A stretch of DNA of 64,000 bases from the NCBI RefSeq assembly GCF_020096995.1, contig NZ_CP083692.1:3038001-3102000 (forward strand), in the 5' to 3' direction. A model generated the notes under the pieces. It was not told where the DNA came from. It saw only the letters and a program-made list of their open reading frames with translations, and searched no databases. Below, piece by piece: positions 33,679-42,719 of the stretch; positions within the stretch are counted from its first letter, which is position 1, and every line of letters starts with the position of its first letter. Origin of the DNA: Leucobacter sp. Psy1 (GTDB lineage Bacteria > Actinomycetota > Actinomycetes > Actinomycetales > Microbacteriaceae). The translations under genes and the position numbers were made by a program.

Positions 33679-34050
33679 ATGCGAGGGTTCATAACGCGCG
33701 CGCTCTTCGACCCGCACAGCTCGAAGTTGCTCGACCGCTGTCTGCAGTGATCGGTCGCATCGCCCCCGGTGACCGATCGCCACATGGTCGCCGGCGGGGC
33801 TGCGCTTCACGTCCGGCTGCGCGCGGGCATGGCTCAAAGGGGCGAAGTGCGACCGCCCAAACCCTGAAGGAAGCTTGTCCAGAAGCGCTAGCGGCCCAGT
33901 CAGCAGCGAGTCCGCAGAAGCACCGATTGGCGACTATTCTCACCCACTGCTTGCAACCACCAAATCCGCACGAAACCGCGGCAACTGAGGTTGCACAATC
34001 ACGGCCAATCGTTCCCGGCCTGAACACCCTGTTCTGAGGGCAGGTCCCGC
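33543..34050. other. Non-coding right end of the recombinase island
   Basis: About 500 bases with no convincing gene. Besides the repeats before 33680 it holds another inverted pair, TGCAACC (33952-33958) and GGTTGCA (33989-33995), then the nucS-end copy at 34023. A plus-strand frame of 124 codons ending at 34037 has no recognisable domain; its last four residues NTLF equal the NucS C-terminus. Confidence 0.45.
34023..34039 (+). repeat. nucS 3'-end sequence, copy C
   Basis: AACACCCTGTTCTGAGG matches the nucS end and stop (14311-14327) at 16 of 17 positions, in the same orientation. It lies at the boundary between the recombinase island and the DUF6320 operon, where an attR would be expected. 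Confidence 0.45.
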
Positions 34051-34713
34051 CTAAAGGTGGAAGCGCTTCGCCAGCTCGTGGCGGATGTGGCGCGCACGAC
34101 TGATGTGCAACGGCAGCGCCATCACGCTGAGCGCGATGCAGATCACCGAGGGGATCGCGGTGCTCACCCACCCGAGAGCCAGGAACACGATCGGGGCGAG
34201 ACCGAGCAGCACCGTGAGGACGCTGTAGACGATGTACTCGCCGATGTCGGTGCGCATGATCCTGACAGTGATCACGAGGGCGACGATCGCGAAGGCGCAC
34301 ATGATCGGCACGGCGTAGGTCAGCGCCCAGCCGTGCCAGCCGGTCAGGAAGTCCCAGTAGACGCACACCAGCCCGACGAGCACCAGCAGGTAGAGGGTGC
34401 CCTTCGCGACGTTGCGGCGTTTGCGCACCGCCATCAGTACGACGAGCCACATGGCGGCGACGCCGAGCCAGATGGAGCGGAGCACGCCCACACCGGAATC
34501 CCCGTGGCTGAGGAGCAGCTGCACCACGAACGACGCCAGGATCACCCCGAGCGACACGAGGAAGAGCACCGTGAGCACGCGACGGCGCGAGTACTGCAGC
34601 GGAACATCGGGGAGCGGGCTGGGCGTCACATCGCCCGTCACGGGTTCACCGCAGAGCGGGCAGTGCGCCCACTCTCCCTCGACACCGATGGCGCACGCCG
34701 AGCAGCGGCTCAC
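34051..34713 (-). CDS. DUF6320 domain membrane protein
   Basis: The 220-residue protein has an N-terminal zinc ribbon (CSACAIGVEGEWAHCPLCGEPV) followed by six membrane helices, the DUF6320 architecture. GTG 34713 overlaps the acyltransferase stop. Its role is unknown; it is last in a three-gene operon with an acyltransferase-like and a hydrolase gene. Confidence 0.75.
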   Translation of the reverse strand: MSRCSACAIGVEGEWAHCPLCGEPVTGDVTPSPLPDVPLQYSRRRVLTVLFLVSLGVILASFVVQLLLSHGDSGVGVLRSIWLGVAAMWLVVLMAVRKRRNVAKGTLYLLVLVGLVCVYWDFLTGWHGWALTYAVPIMCAFAIVALVITVRIMRTDIGEYIVYSVLTVLLGLAPIVFLALGWVSTAIPSVICIALSVMALPLHISRARHIRHELAKRFHL

Positions 34714-36170
34714 GATCGCGTCTCCGAACCCCGCACTCCGGAGAGTTCCTGCTCCGTCACGCGGGCCGCCGCGACGCTGACCTCGACGCCGCCCTCGGAG
34801 AGGCGCCGCGCGAACTCCCGGATGTACCCCGTCTCCGAGAACGGAGAGGTGAACGTCACGACGAGCTGCCCGGCTTGGGAGATCGCGCAGAACTGCGGTC
34901 GCACGGCCGAGACGTGGAACAGCATCCGTTCGACGTGCGCGTCCACCGTCTCGGGGAGGGCGACGCGACCGAGGTTCGACACCGCCACCGTGAGCCCCCG
35001 GTTGCTCGCGCGATTGAGGAGGCCGAGCAGGAGGTCCTTGAGCGGCCTCGGCACGAGACGCAGCGCGAATGCCCGCTCGAAGCGCACGAACCGCCGCAGT
35101 CTTCTCTGGAGCGCCTCGGGGGTGACCTGCGGACGGAACTGGGCGTCGATGGCGTGGCAGACGGTGCTGAGATCTTCGGGACCATCGCCGTAGGTGTGCT
35201 CCACCCTGACGGTCGCGAAGAAGTTGCGGGCCGACGTCGACGGGAAGAACTGACGCAGGTTCACGGGAATCGATGCCGAGAGCGTGCGCTCCGCCCCGAG
35301 ATCGCCGGTCGAGCGCCGGATGGAGTCGAAGAACAGCGCCGTCAGGTACACCGTGAGCGACACCCCTTCGGCGCGGGCGAGCGCGAGGGCTTCAGTCGCC
35401 GGCATCGTGAGCTCGACGGCGCGAGGCCGATTGTCCGGCGTTCGGGTACCGCGCACGCGGTGCACGCGGCCGGTCGATGCCCCCACCAGGCGGCCGATGC
35501 CGCGCGGCTCGGGAGGGATCGGCGCCGGGTCGGCATCGAGGAACGGTTCGGCCTGCCGCTCGTCCCGACGCTGCCTCCTGGTCAATCTGAAGTACTGTGC
35601 GAAGCTGTCGTCCGAGAGATCCTGCGCGGGGTCCGGTGGCGCGTCGTCATCGCCAGCCCCCGGGTCGGGGCGCCGCCCGGCGAGCTGCCCCGGGTCGAAC
35701 GGGGTCACGGACGCGACACCGATCTGCTCGGTCGTCGCCGGATGCTCCTCGGGGTGGCGGAGGCGCACGTAGGCCGTGATGAGGTCGGTGAGGAACCAGA
35801 GCGCCCCCGTGCCGTCGGAGAGCGCATGGAAGACCTCGAGGGCGATCCGTCTCCGGTGGTGGACGACGCGGAAGAGCAGGGTGCGGCGGTCGGTCTGGTA
35901 GATCGGGGCGCAGGTGTGCTGCGACTCCGCGACGACCCGTGGCCTGAGGTCGCTGTCCTGCAGGTAGTACCAGAAGATCCCGCGCCGCAGCACGGCGCGA
36001 TAGAGGGGGTACCGGTCGAACGTCGCTTCGAGGGCGACCTGCAACGCATCGGGATCGACGTCGTGATCCATCTCGGCACTGATGCGGAAGACTTTGGGAT
36101 CGACGTCGCTTCGCGCCGCGAGGAACACGTTCGACGCGTTGTCCAGCCGCACCCACGACCCCCGGTTCAC
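34710..36170 (-). CDS. Condensation/alcohol acetyltransferase-like protein
   Basis: The 486-residue protein has the chloramphenicol-acetyltransferase-type active-site motif HxxxDG in VFHALSDGTGALWFL and the second-half SNLGRV and SIPVNLRQFF segments of condensation/PapA-like acyltransferases. A low-complexity Pro/Asp-rich linker (about 165-215) separates the halves. The substrate is unknown. GTG start overlaps the alpha/beta hydrolase stop (GTGA, 36167-36170), and its own stop overlaps DUF6320. Confidence 0.75.
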   Translation of the reverse strand: MNRGSWVRLDNASNVFLAARSDVDPKVFRISAEMDHDVDPDALQVALEATFDRYPLYRAVLRRGIFWYYLQDSDLRPRVVAESQHTCAPIYQTDRRTLLFRVVHHRRRIALEVFHALSDGTGALWFLTDLITAYVRLRHPEEHPATTEQIGVASVTPFDPGQLAGRRPDPGAGDDDAPPDPAQDLSDDSFAQYFRLTRRQRRDERQAEPFLDADPAPIPPEPRGIGRLVGASTGRVHRVRGTRTPDNRPRAVELTMPATEALALARAEGVSLTVYLTALFFDSIRRSTGDLGAERTLSASIPVNLRQFFPSTSARNFFATVRVEHTYGDGPEDLSTVCHAIDAQFRPQVTPEALQRRLRRFVRFERAFALRLVPRPLKDLLLGLLNRASNRGLTVAVSNLGRVALPETVDAHVERMLFHVSAVRPQFCAISQAGQLVVTFTSPFSETGYIREFARRLSEGGVEVSVAAARVTEQELSGVRGSETRS

Positions 36171-37138
36171 GCCGCCGACTCCGTCCCGTCCGTGTCGGAC
36201 TTGCGGGCGACGGGATCCTCGTCGAGGAACGCGTTGATCACCTCATACGCGTCGCGAAGCGCGCGAGAGAATCGCGGCAGCGCGATGAAACCGTGCAGGG
36301 CGCCGGAGACCCGGTGCACGCGCACCGTGTTCCCCGCCTCCTGCAAGGCGCGCGCGTAGGCCTCTGCCTCATCACGCAGCAGGTCGAGCTCAGCGGTGAT
36401 CATCAGCGTGTCGGGTTGCCCGCTCAGGTCTTCCGCCATCAGCGGGGCCACGAGCGGAGAACGGCGCTCATCCGGGTCGGGAACGTAGAGCTCCAGGTAG
36501 TCCTGCACCTCGGTGTTCGTGAGGCGGTAGTCCTCGCCGTGGTTGCGCACCGAGGGGAACGGGGACGTCGCCGGGTCGTGGTCCCAGTGCGTGACGGGGT
36601 AGAGCAGGATCTGGCGCTTCGCGCCCGGGTGCCCAAGCGCACGCAGCCGCAGCGAGACCACTGCGGCGAGGTTGCCTCCGGCTGAGTCCCCCACGAGGAC
36701 GACCCGATCGGCGTTCTCGATTCCGGCCCGCTGCGGATCGTCGAGCAGGACCTGAGCCACCCTCAGGCAGTCGTGCAGCCCCGCAGGGAACGGGTGCTCG
36801 GGGGCGAGACGGTAGTCGACGGATGCGACGACGCAGCCGGTGAGATCGGCCATCGCGGCGCAGGCGGGCGTGTAGCTCTCGATATCGCCAGTCACCCATC
36901 CGCCGCCGTGGAAGAAGAGGAGCACCTCTTCGCGACGACGCTCGCGCGGCTGGAACACGCGCACCGGGATGCGGTGCGTGCCGTCCTCCGAGAGGATCTG
37001 CCGGTCGAACACGCGGTACCGCGAGACCGGACGCGCGGCCATGCGCCGCTGGAACCGGCGCACCTTCGGGTAGTCCTCACGCATGTTCAACCGCGGCGCG
37101 GCGAAGAGGCTGAGGACGGCGCGGATGAGGGGGTTCAC
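36167..37138 (-). CDS. Alpha/beta hydrolase, hormone-sensitive lipase family
   Basis: The 323-residue esterase has the oxyanion motif HGGGWVTGD, nucleophile elbow GDSAGGNLA (Ser), Asp in ITAELDLLRDEAEAYA and His in GALHGFIAL. HSL-family enzymes cleave short acyl esters. It leads the operon with the acyltransferase and DUF6320, suggesting making and breaking of the same ester. The GTG start is the furthest supported one. Confidence 0.88.
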   Translation of the reverse strand: MNPLIRAVLSLFAAPRLNMREDYPKVRRFQRRMAARPVSRYRVFDRQILSEDGTHRIPVRVFQPRERRREEVLLFFHGGGWVTGDIESYTPACAAMADLTGCVVASVDYRLAPEHPFPAGLHDCLRVAQVLLDDPQRAGIENADRVVLVGDSAGGNLAAVVSLRLRALGHPGAKRQILLYPVTHWDHDPATSPFPSVRNHGEDYRLTNTEVQDYLELYVPDPDERRSPLVAPLMAEDLSGQPDTLMITAELDLLRDEAEAYARALQEAGNTVRVHRVSGALHGFIALPRFSRALRDAYEVINAFLDEDPVARKSDTDGTESAA

Positions 37139-37242
37139 GGGCGAGCCCGGACGATGTGGGCACTCGGTTCCATGACCCCAGCTTAGGCGCCCGCGGCTGA
37201 CGGTTCAGGGCGGCAACCATCTGCCCCCCCCCAGTCAAAAAT

Positions 37243-37255
37243 AGACCAATGGTCT
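37243..37255. promoter_or_regulatory. GntR/NagR-type operator before the amino-sugar operon
   Basis: AGACCAATGGTCT is a palindrome (AGACCA/TGGTCT) built from the half-site words of actinobacterial DasR/NagR operators. It lies 35 nt before the GntR start. A run of nine C at 37224-37232 precedes it. Confidence 0.6.
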
Positions 37256-37289
37256 TGATCTGAACGCACTCCTGTGTCTCAATAGGGGG

Positions 37290-38012
37290 GTGACAAAGTT
37301 CCATTCCATCCGAGATCAGCTGCTCGACCGGCTCGAAAGCATGGTCGCAGGCGAGCAGTTCCCGCCGGAGCGCCAGCTCGCCGAATCACTGGGCGTCTCG
37401 CGCATGACGCTGCGACGCGCCATCGACGAACTCATCGCACAGGGTGTCGTGCGACGTCGCCAGGGTGCCGGCGTCTTCGCTCTCGGCCCGAAACTCGATC
37501 AGCCGCTCGCCGCCAGCTCGTTCACAGCGGACATGCTCGCGCGCGGCATGCGTCCCGGCTCGCGCGTGCTCGGATTCGAGACCGCGCGCGCGGGCAAGCA
37601 CATCGCACGTCGACTGCGTCTCGACACGGATGCCGAGGTCGTCACAGTGCTCCGCCTCCGCCTGGCAGACGACGAGCCAATCGCTCTTGAGGAGCTCACC
37701 GTTCCCGCTGACCTCGTCCCAGGCCTCGCGGCGCCCGACCTCGAGAACCGGTCCTTCTACGAACTCCTGCACGAACGGTTCGATATTCGTCTCGCGCACA
37801 GCGCCCAGACCATCGAGCCGACGCTCATCAACGCCGAAGAGTCAGTGGAACTCGGCGTACCCGAACTCTCTCCGGCACTGTTGTTCGAGCGAACATCGAG
37901 CGGAGCCGACGGGGTTCGTTTCGAGTTCGTTCGGTCGGTGTATCGCGGGGACCGCTACAAGATCCGCACCGAGTTGACACTGCCACCGCATGCCCCAGGA
38001 GGCAACGCATGA
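37290..38012 (+). CDS. GntR family regulator with UTRA domain (NagR/DasR-like)
   Basis: The 240-residue protein has an N-terminal winged helix (FPPERQLAESLGVSRMTLRRAIDELIAQGVVRRRQGAG) and a C-terminal UTRA domain (residues about 75-235) as in HutC/DasR regulators that bind amino-sugar phosphates. The start is GTG 37290; its stop overlaps anmK (ATGA). It is the first gene of the operon it presumably controls through the operator at 37243. MurNAc-6-P or GlcN-6-P is the likely effector, by analogy. Confidence 0.85.
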   Translation: MTKFHSIRDQLLDRLESMVAGEQFPPERQLAESLGVSRMTLRRAIDELIAQGVVRRRQGAGVFALGPKLDQPLAASSFTADMLARGMRPGSRVLGFETARAGKHIARRLRLDTDAEVVTVLRLRLADDEPIALEELTVPADLVPGLAAPDLENRSFYELLHERFDIRLAHSAQTIEPTLINAEESVELGVPELSPALLFERTSSGADGVRFEFVRSVYRGDRYKIRTELTLPPHAPGGNA

Positions 38013-39175
38013 TCATCGCGGGACTCATGACCGGCACGTCGGCGGACGGGATCGATCTCGTCATCGCCGAGTTCACTCACTCCGGTGACACGCTCGAGGC
38101 GCGGGTGCTCGCCGAACGGGAGGTGCCCTTTGATCGCGCCCTCCGCGCCGACATCCTCCGACTGCTGGAGCCCGACGACGTGCCGCTCTCTCTGGTCAGC
38201 AGCGTCGACGCACGCCTCGGCCGGTGCTGCGCCGAGAGTCTGCGTGACCTCATCGCCGACGCCGGCGTCACATGCGATCTGGTGGTCTCCCACGGCCAGA
38301 CGGTGCGACACGACGTGGCGGACGGAATGGTCACCTCGACGTTGCAGCTCGGCCAGCCTGCGTGGATCGCCGAACGCACCGGCACTCCGGTGCTGAGCGA
38401 TGTTCGCGCACGCGATATCGCAGCCGGCGGGCAAGGCGCCCCGCTCGTCGGCATGCTCGACCGTATGCTCATCGGCGCCGTCGATACGCCCGTCGCGATG
38501 CTCAACCTCGGCGGGATCGCGAACATCACCGTGATCTCCCCGAACCTCGCTCCGGTGGCATTCGACACGGGCCCCGCGAACGCCCTGATCGATATCCTCG
38601 CTCGCCGCATCACCGACGACGCACTGCACTACGATCGCGACGGCGCGCTGGCCGCACAGGGCGCTATCGACGCCGCGCTGCTCGACGAAATGCTGGCAGA
38701 GCCCTATTACGCACGACCGGCGCCCAAGTCGACCGGAAAAGAGCTCTTCCACAGCACCTACCTGGACGGTTTCCTGGCGCGTCACGACATCGCACCGCGG
38801 GATGCGCTCGCCACTGTCACCGAGCTCACCGCGCGCACCGTTGCTGAGGCATGCACCCGCTTCGGCGCGCGTACGGTCATCGCCGCGGGTGGCGGCACCC
38901 GCAACCCCGTGCTGATGGACCGCATCGACACAGCGCTCGGCACCGACGTCACACTGACGACGACCGATCTCGCTCTCGGACTCTCCGAGGGCAGCAAGGA
39001 AGCACTGCTCATGGCACTGATCGGCTGGCTGAGCTGGCACGGTCTCGCCGGAACCGAGCCGAGCCTCACGGGCGCCACGCGTCCGACCATCGCCGGACGG
39101 CTCAGCCCCGGCGCTGCACCGCTCACCCTGCCAATGCCCCTCAGCGAACGTCCGAGTCGACTTCGACTGCGGTGA
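38009..39175 (+). CDS. anmK: Anhydro-N-acetylmuramic acid kinase
   Basis: The 388-residue product opens IIAGLMTGTSADGIDLV, the AnmK phosphate-binding start, and contains LNLGGIANIT, FDTGPANALID and AAGGGTRNP, all hallmarks of the family. AnmK opens the 1,6-anhydro ring of anhydro-MurNAc and phosphorylates it to MurNAc-6-P, the substrate of MurQ encoded downstream. ATGA overlap with the regulator gene. Confidence 0.95.
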   Translation: MIIAGLMTGTSADGIDLVIAEFTHSGDTLEARVLAEREVPFDRALRADILRLLEPDDVPLSLVSSVDARLGRCCAESLRDLIADAGVTCDLVVSHGQTVRHDVADGMVTSTLQLGQPAWIAERTGTPVLSDVRARDIAAGGQGAPLVGMLDRMLIGAVDTPVAMLNLGGIANITVISPNLAPVAFDTGPANALIDILARRITDDALHYDRDGALAAQGAIDAALLDEMLAEPYYARPAPKSTGKELFHSTYLDGFLARHDIAPRDALATVTELTARTVAEACTRFGARTVIAAGGGTRNPVLMDRIDTALGTDVTLTTTDLALGLSEGSKEALLMALIGWLSWHGLAGTEPSLTGATRPTIAGRLSPGAAPLTLPMPLSERPSRLRLR

Positions 39176-39220
39176 GCACCCCGCCTTTCACACCCCATTA
39201 CTCTCAATGAAGGAGACACC

Positions 39221-40711
39221 ATGCAGATCATCGACCTCCTGGTGATCGTGGCCTATCTCGTCGCAACGGCGTGGCTGGGATTGGTCCTGAGCGGGAAGCA
39301 GAAAGACCTCAAGGACTACTTCATCGGTGGGCGCACCCTCCCCTGGTGGGCAGTCTGCCTGTCCATCGTCGCCACCGAGACCAGCGCCCTCACGGTCATC
39401 GGCATCCCGGTCATGAGTTATCTCGGCGATCTGAACTACCTGCAGTTGGGCTTCGGCTACATTCTCGGCCGCGTCATCGTCGCGTTCCTCATGCTGCCCC
39501 GCTATTACGACGGCGAGATGATCACCGCGTACGCCTATCTCGGCAAGCGATTCGGGCAGTCGACGCAGACAACGGCCGGCCTCACCTTCCTCGTGACCAG
39601 GCTCCTCGCCGACGGGGTGCGGGTGCTCGCGGCCGCGATTCCGCTCAAGGTCATCCTCGACGGCTTCGGGATCCACACGAGCTACTTCGTCATCATCGTC
39701 GTGCTGTCGCTCGTCACCATCTTGTACACCTTCATCGGCGGCATCAAGGCCGTCGTGTGGGTCGACGTGGCACAGATGCTGCTCTACGTCGTCGGCGGCA
39801 TCCTCGCGATCATCATCGTCACCGCGACCGTGGGCGGTGGGTGGGTCACCGACGCGGTTGAGGCAGGCAAGACCAACCTCTTCGTCTTCGAGGGCAATCC
39901 GATTTCGTCCAGTGCCTCGTTCCTCCCGTCCTTCATCGGCGGCGCCGTGTTCGCCATGGCATCTCACGGGTCGGATCAGATCATCGTGCAGCGCCTCCTG
40001 TCCTGCCGCACCAAGGTCGAGGCGCAGAAGGCGCTGATCTGGTCGGGACTCATCGTGTTCGTGCAGTTCGCGATCTTCCTCGCCGTGGGTCTCGCACTCT
40101 GGACCTACTACGGCCAGGCCACACCGACCGAACTCGGCCTCACCCGCGACGACGAGATCTTCCCGCTCTTCATCATCGAGGGCCTGCCAACGGGCGTCTC
40201 GGGGCTACTGCTGGCCGGCATTCTCGCGGCAGCGATGTCGACGCTCTCCTCGTCGCTCTCCGCACTGTCGTCCTCCACCGTCAACGATGTCTACGCTCGA
40301 CTGAAGCGCACCCCGATGACCGACGAGCAGGGCTTCCGAGTCGGACGCTGGGCGACGATCGGATGGGGGATCGCCTTCATTCTCCCCGCCACGGTCTTCG
40401 AATCCGATTCCGGCAGCATCGTCATCCTCGCGCTCGGCATTGCCGGGATCACCTACGGGGGGCTGCTCGGCGCGTTCATCTTCGGCATCTTCAACCGACG
40501 AGCGAACGCAGTCGACGCCAACGTCGGGTTCGCCGCGGCGGTGGCAGTCAACGCGTTCCTCTTCGTCATGGAGAAGTACGTGACCGGCGAGGTCTGGGTC
40601 GCATGGCAGTGGTACCCGCTGCTCGGCGTCATCGTCACGTGCGTCCTCGGCGGCCTCCTCTCCTTGCGCCACCCGGCTCCGGCCATGCGGGAACGCGTGA
40701 GCACCTCGTGA
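39221..40711 (+). CDS. Sodium:solute symporter (SSS family)
   Basis: The 496-residue protein has about 13 hydrophobic helices and SSS motifs: GLVLSGKQKDLKDYFIGGRTLPWWAV near the start, TFIGGIKAVVWVDVAQM, and ASHGSDQIIVQRLLSC. Members import sugars, sialic acid or MurNAc-type compounds with Na+. Its place between anmK and the kinase suggests uptake of GlcNAc, MurNAc or an anhydro form. AAGGAG lies before ATG 39221. Confidence 0.88.
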   Translation: MQIIDLLVIVAYLVATAWLGLVLSGKQKDLKDYFIGGRTLPWWAVCLSIVATETSALTVIGIPVMSYLGDLNYLQLGFGYILGRVIVAFLMLPRYYDGEMITAYAYLGKRFGQSTQTTAGLTFLVTRLLADGVRVLAAAIPLKVILDGFGIHTSYFVIIVVLSLVTILYTFIGGIKAVVWVDVAQMLLYVVGGILAIIIVTATVGGGWVTDAVEAGKTNLFVFEGNPISSSASFLPSFIGGAVFAMASHGSDQIIVQRLLSCRTKVEAQKALIWSGLIVFVQFAIFLAVGLALWTYYGQATPTELGLTRDDEIFPLFIIEGLPTGVSGLLLAGILAAAMSTLSSSLSALSSSTVNDVYARLKRTPMTDEQGFRVGRWATIGWGIAFILPATVFESDSGSIVILALGIAGITYGGLLGAFIFGIFNRRANAVDANVGFAAAVAVNAFLFVMEKYVTGEVWVAWQWYPLLGVIVTCVLGGLLSLRHPAPAMRERVSTS

Positions 40712-41730
40712 CCGGGTACGTGCTGGGCGTCGATATCGGCGGGAGCGGGAGCCGTGTGGCGCTCGGCTCGGTCGACGATCTCGGCCGTGCGACGGCCGAT
40801 GCGACAGTCACCGGTCCGCGCATCGGCGTCGGTGCGGGCGGGAGCACCGGCATGCGCGTGGCGCACGAGCTGATCGCATCCGCCGCCGACGCCTGGCCGG
40901 ATCACTTCGGCGAGATCCTCGGCATCGGCATCGGGTCGACCGGCATCGCCTCTGTGGCCGAGGATCCGGCACCCGCGCTCGATGCACTTCGGATGCGCCT
41001 CGGGATTCCCGTGGTCGCGGCGATCGATGCCGTGACCGCCCATCTCGGTGCCCTCGGGGGCCGAGGCGGTGCGATCACGGCGCTCGGCACCGGAGCCATC
41101 GCCCTTGCGCACTCCGGGCCCGATGCGCAAGGTACCTGGGCTCCTGAGTGGACGCGCTCCGACGGGTGGGGCCACCTGTTCGGCGACCGCGGCGGCGGAG
41201 CCTGGCTCGGGCGCCGCGCCCTCGCGCACGCGCTGCGCGCCCACGACGGCGTCGATCCGAGCGGACAGGCACTCCTGACTGCTGCCGCGCGTCGTTTCGG
41301 GCCACCCGCCACTTGGCCTGCGCAGTTCTACACGCGCGAAGATCGCGCCGGACTCCTCGCCGAGTTCGCGGTAGACATCGCTGCGGTCGCCCGCGACGGC
41401 GACCGGTCCGCCTCGGAACTGCTGCGCGACGCCGGTCGCGAAGCCGCTCGTAGCGCGATCAGCGCAGCGCGCGCCCGATTCCCCGGGGCGCCCGGTGCGA
41501 CGCCGGATCTGCCGAACGGCGATCACCTCTCGGTGGCGCTCACTGGTGGCCTTGTCCGCGCGGGGAGTCTGCTGATCGACGGGTTCCGCGAGGAGATCGA
41601 ACGCCACGATCCCGACGCTCGCATTCTCGAGGCCGCAGGCGACCCGCTCGATGGGTCGCTGCATCTCGCCGCTTTCGGCGCGGCCGAACGCATACGCGCG
41701 CAAACTGGTGTGGTGTGGACGTGCGAATGA
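40708..41730 (+). CDS. BadF/BcrA-type ASKHA kinase (GlcNAc/MurNAc kinase-like)
   Basis: The 340-residue protein has the actin-like ATPase motifs: VLGVDIGGSGSRVALG (phosphate 1), AALGTGAIA-type phosphate 2 (ITALGTGAIALAH), and LTGGLVRAG (adenosine). It matches the BadF/N-acetylglucosamine kinase family, which includes MurK enzymes acting on both GlcNAc and MurNAc. It would phosphorylate the imported free amino sugar to feed MurQ or NagA. GTG 40708 overlaps the symporter stop. Confidence 0.85.
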   Translation: MTGYVLGVDIGGSGSRVALGSVDDLGRATADATVTGPRIGVGAGGSTGMRVAHELIASAADAWPDHFGEILGIGIGSTGIASVAEDPAPALDALRMRLGIPVVAAIDAVTAHLGALGGRGGAITALGTGAIALAHSGPDAQGTWAPEWTRSDGWGHLFGDRGGGAWLGRRALAHALRAHDGVDPSGQALLTAAARRFGPPATWPAQFYTREDRAGLLAEFAVDIAAVARDGDRSASELLRDAGREAARSAISAARARFPGAPGATPDLPNGDHLSVALTGGLVRAGSLLIDGFREEIERHDPDARILEAAGDPLDGSLHLAAFGAAERIRAQTGVVWTCE

Positions 41731-41785
41731 CCAAGTCACTCCGCGGGCATCGGCAATCACTTCTCGACTGCGAAAGGACTGCAGC

Positions 41786-42718
41786 ATGAACCACCAGGAT
41801 CCACGCGGGCGTGCCGCGATCGGTGCTCTCGCAACGGAGGCACGCAACCCCATGACCGCACACATCGACACCCTCGACTCCGTCGATCTCCTACGCCTCA
41901 TGAGCGACGAGGACCGTCGCGTGCCCGACGCGGTCGCAGCTGCGCTCCCCGAGATCGCGCGCGCCGTCGACGCGGTCGCGGCAGCCCGAGCGCGAGACGG
42001 TCGGCTCATCTACCTCGGCGCGGGTACGAGCGGCCGGATCGGACTGCTTGACGCCGTCGAGTGCCCGCCGACCTTCGGCACCGACCCCTCCGAGGTGCTC
42101 GGGCTCATCGCGGGCGGCGAGATGGCCTTCGTCCGCGCCGTGGAGGGCGCAGAGGACGAAGAGGATCGGGGTGTCGCCGATCTGGTGGCGCACGGGGTGA
42201 CGAGCAACGATGTCGTGGTGGGCCTCGCGGCGAGCGGCCGCACGCCGTACGTGCTCGGCGGCCTGCGGCACGCCCGCTCGGTCGGCGCCGCGACCGTGGC
42301 GGTATCGTGCACGCCCTCCGCAGCGATCAGCGCGGATGCGGATATCGCGATCGAAGTGCTGACCGGGCCCGAGGTACTCACGGGCTCCACGCGCCTCAAG
42401 GCAGGCACAGCCCAGAAGCTCGTCTGCAACATGATCTCCACCGGCAGTATGATCCGCACGGGAAAGGTCTACGAGAATCTCATGGTCGATGTGCGCCCCA
42501 CCAATGTGAAGCTCAAGGACCGCGCGCGCCGCATCGTGGTGGAGGCGACCGGCGCCACGGACGAGCGCGCCGCGGCCGCTCTCGATGCGGCGGGCCTGCA
42601 CGCGAAGACGGCTATCGTCATGATCCTCGCCGACTGCGAAGCCGCGCGCGCCGCCGAGCTGCTGGGCAGCTCCGGCGGCGCCGTCCGCGAGGCACTGACC
42701 CTGGCGCGGGAAGGCTGA
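41786..42718 (+). CDS. murQ: N-acetylmuramic acid 6-phosphate etherase
   Basis: The 310-residue SIS-domain enzyme has the MurQ signature LIYLGAGTSGRIGLLDAVECPPTFG, followed by GLAASGRTPYVLGGL and LVCNMISTGSMIRTGKVYENLMVD. It removes the D-lactyl ether from MurNAc-6-P, giving GlcNAc-6-P and D-lactate. AAAGGA precedes ATG 41786. NagB and NagA, encoded next, process the sugar, and the dehydrogenase at 44416 can use the lactate. Confidence 0.95.
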   Translation: MNHQDPRGRAAIGALATEARNPMTAHIDTLDSVDLLRLMSDEDRRVPDAVAAALPEIARAVDAVAAARARDGRLIYLGAGTSGRIGLLDAVECPPTFGTDPSEVLGLIAGGEMAFVRAVEGAEDEEDRGVADLVAHGVTSNDVVVGLAASGRTPYVLGGLRHARSVGAATVAVSCTPSAAISADADIAIEVLTGPEVLTGSTRLKAGTAQKLVCNMISTGSMIRTGKVYENLMVDVRPTNVKLKDRARRIVVEATGATDERAAAALDAAGLHAKTAIVMILADCEAARAAELLGSSGGAVREALTLAREG

Positions 42719-42719
42719 A

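Noticed and set aside
33663..34037. 124-codon plus-strand ORF ending NTLF like NucS
   Set aside because: Only the last few residues match NucS; the rest lacks any NucS or other domain, so the similarity is kept as a repeat, not as a gene.
34057..36359. Long plus-strand frames opposite the DUF6320 and acyltransferase genes
   Set aside because: Antisense to a coherent three-gene operon with start-stop overlaps; no family motifs.
37224..37232. Run of nine C before the GntR gene as a phase-variable tract
   Set aside because: It lies outside any coding frame and upstream of the probable operator; spacing effects are possible but nothing in the sequence supports variation.
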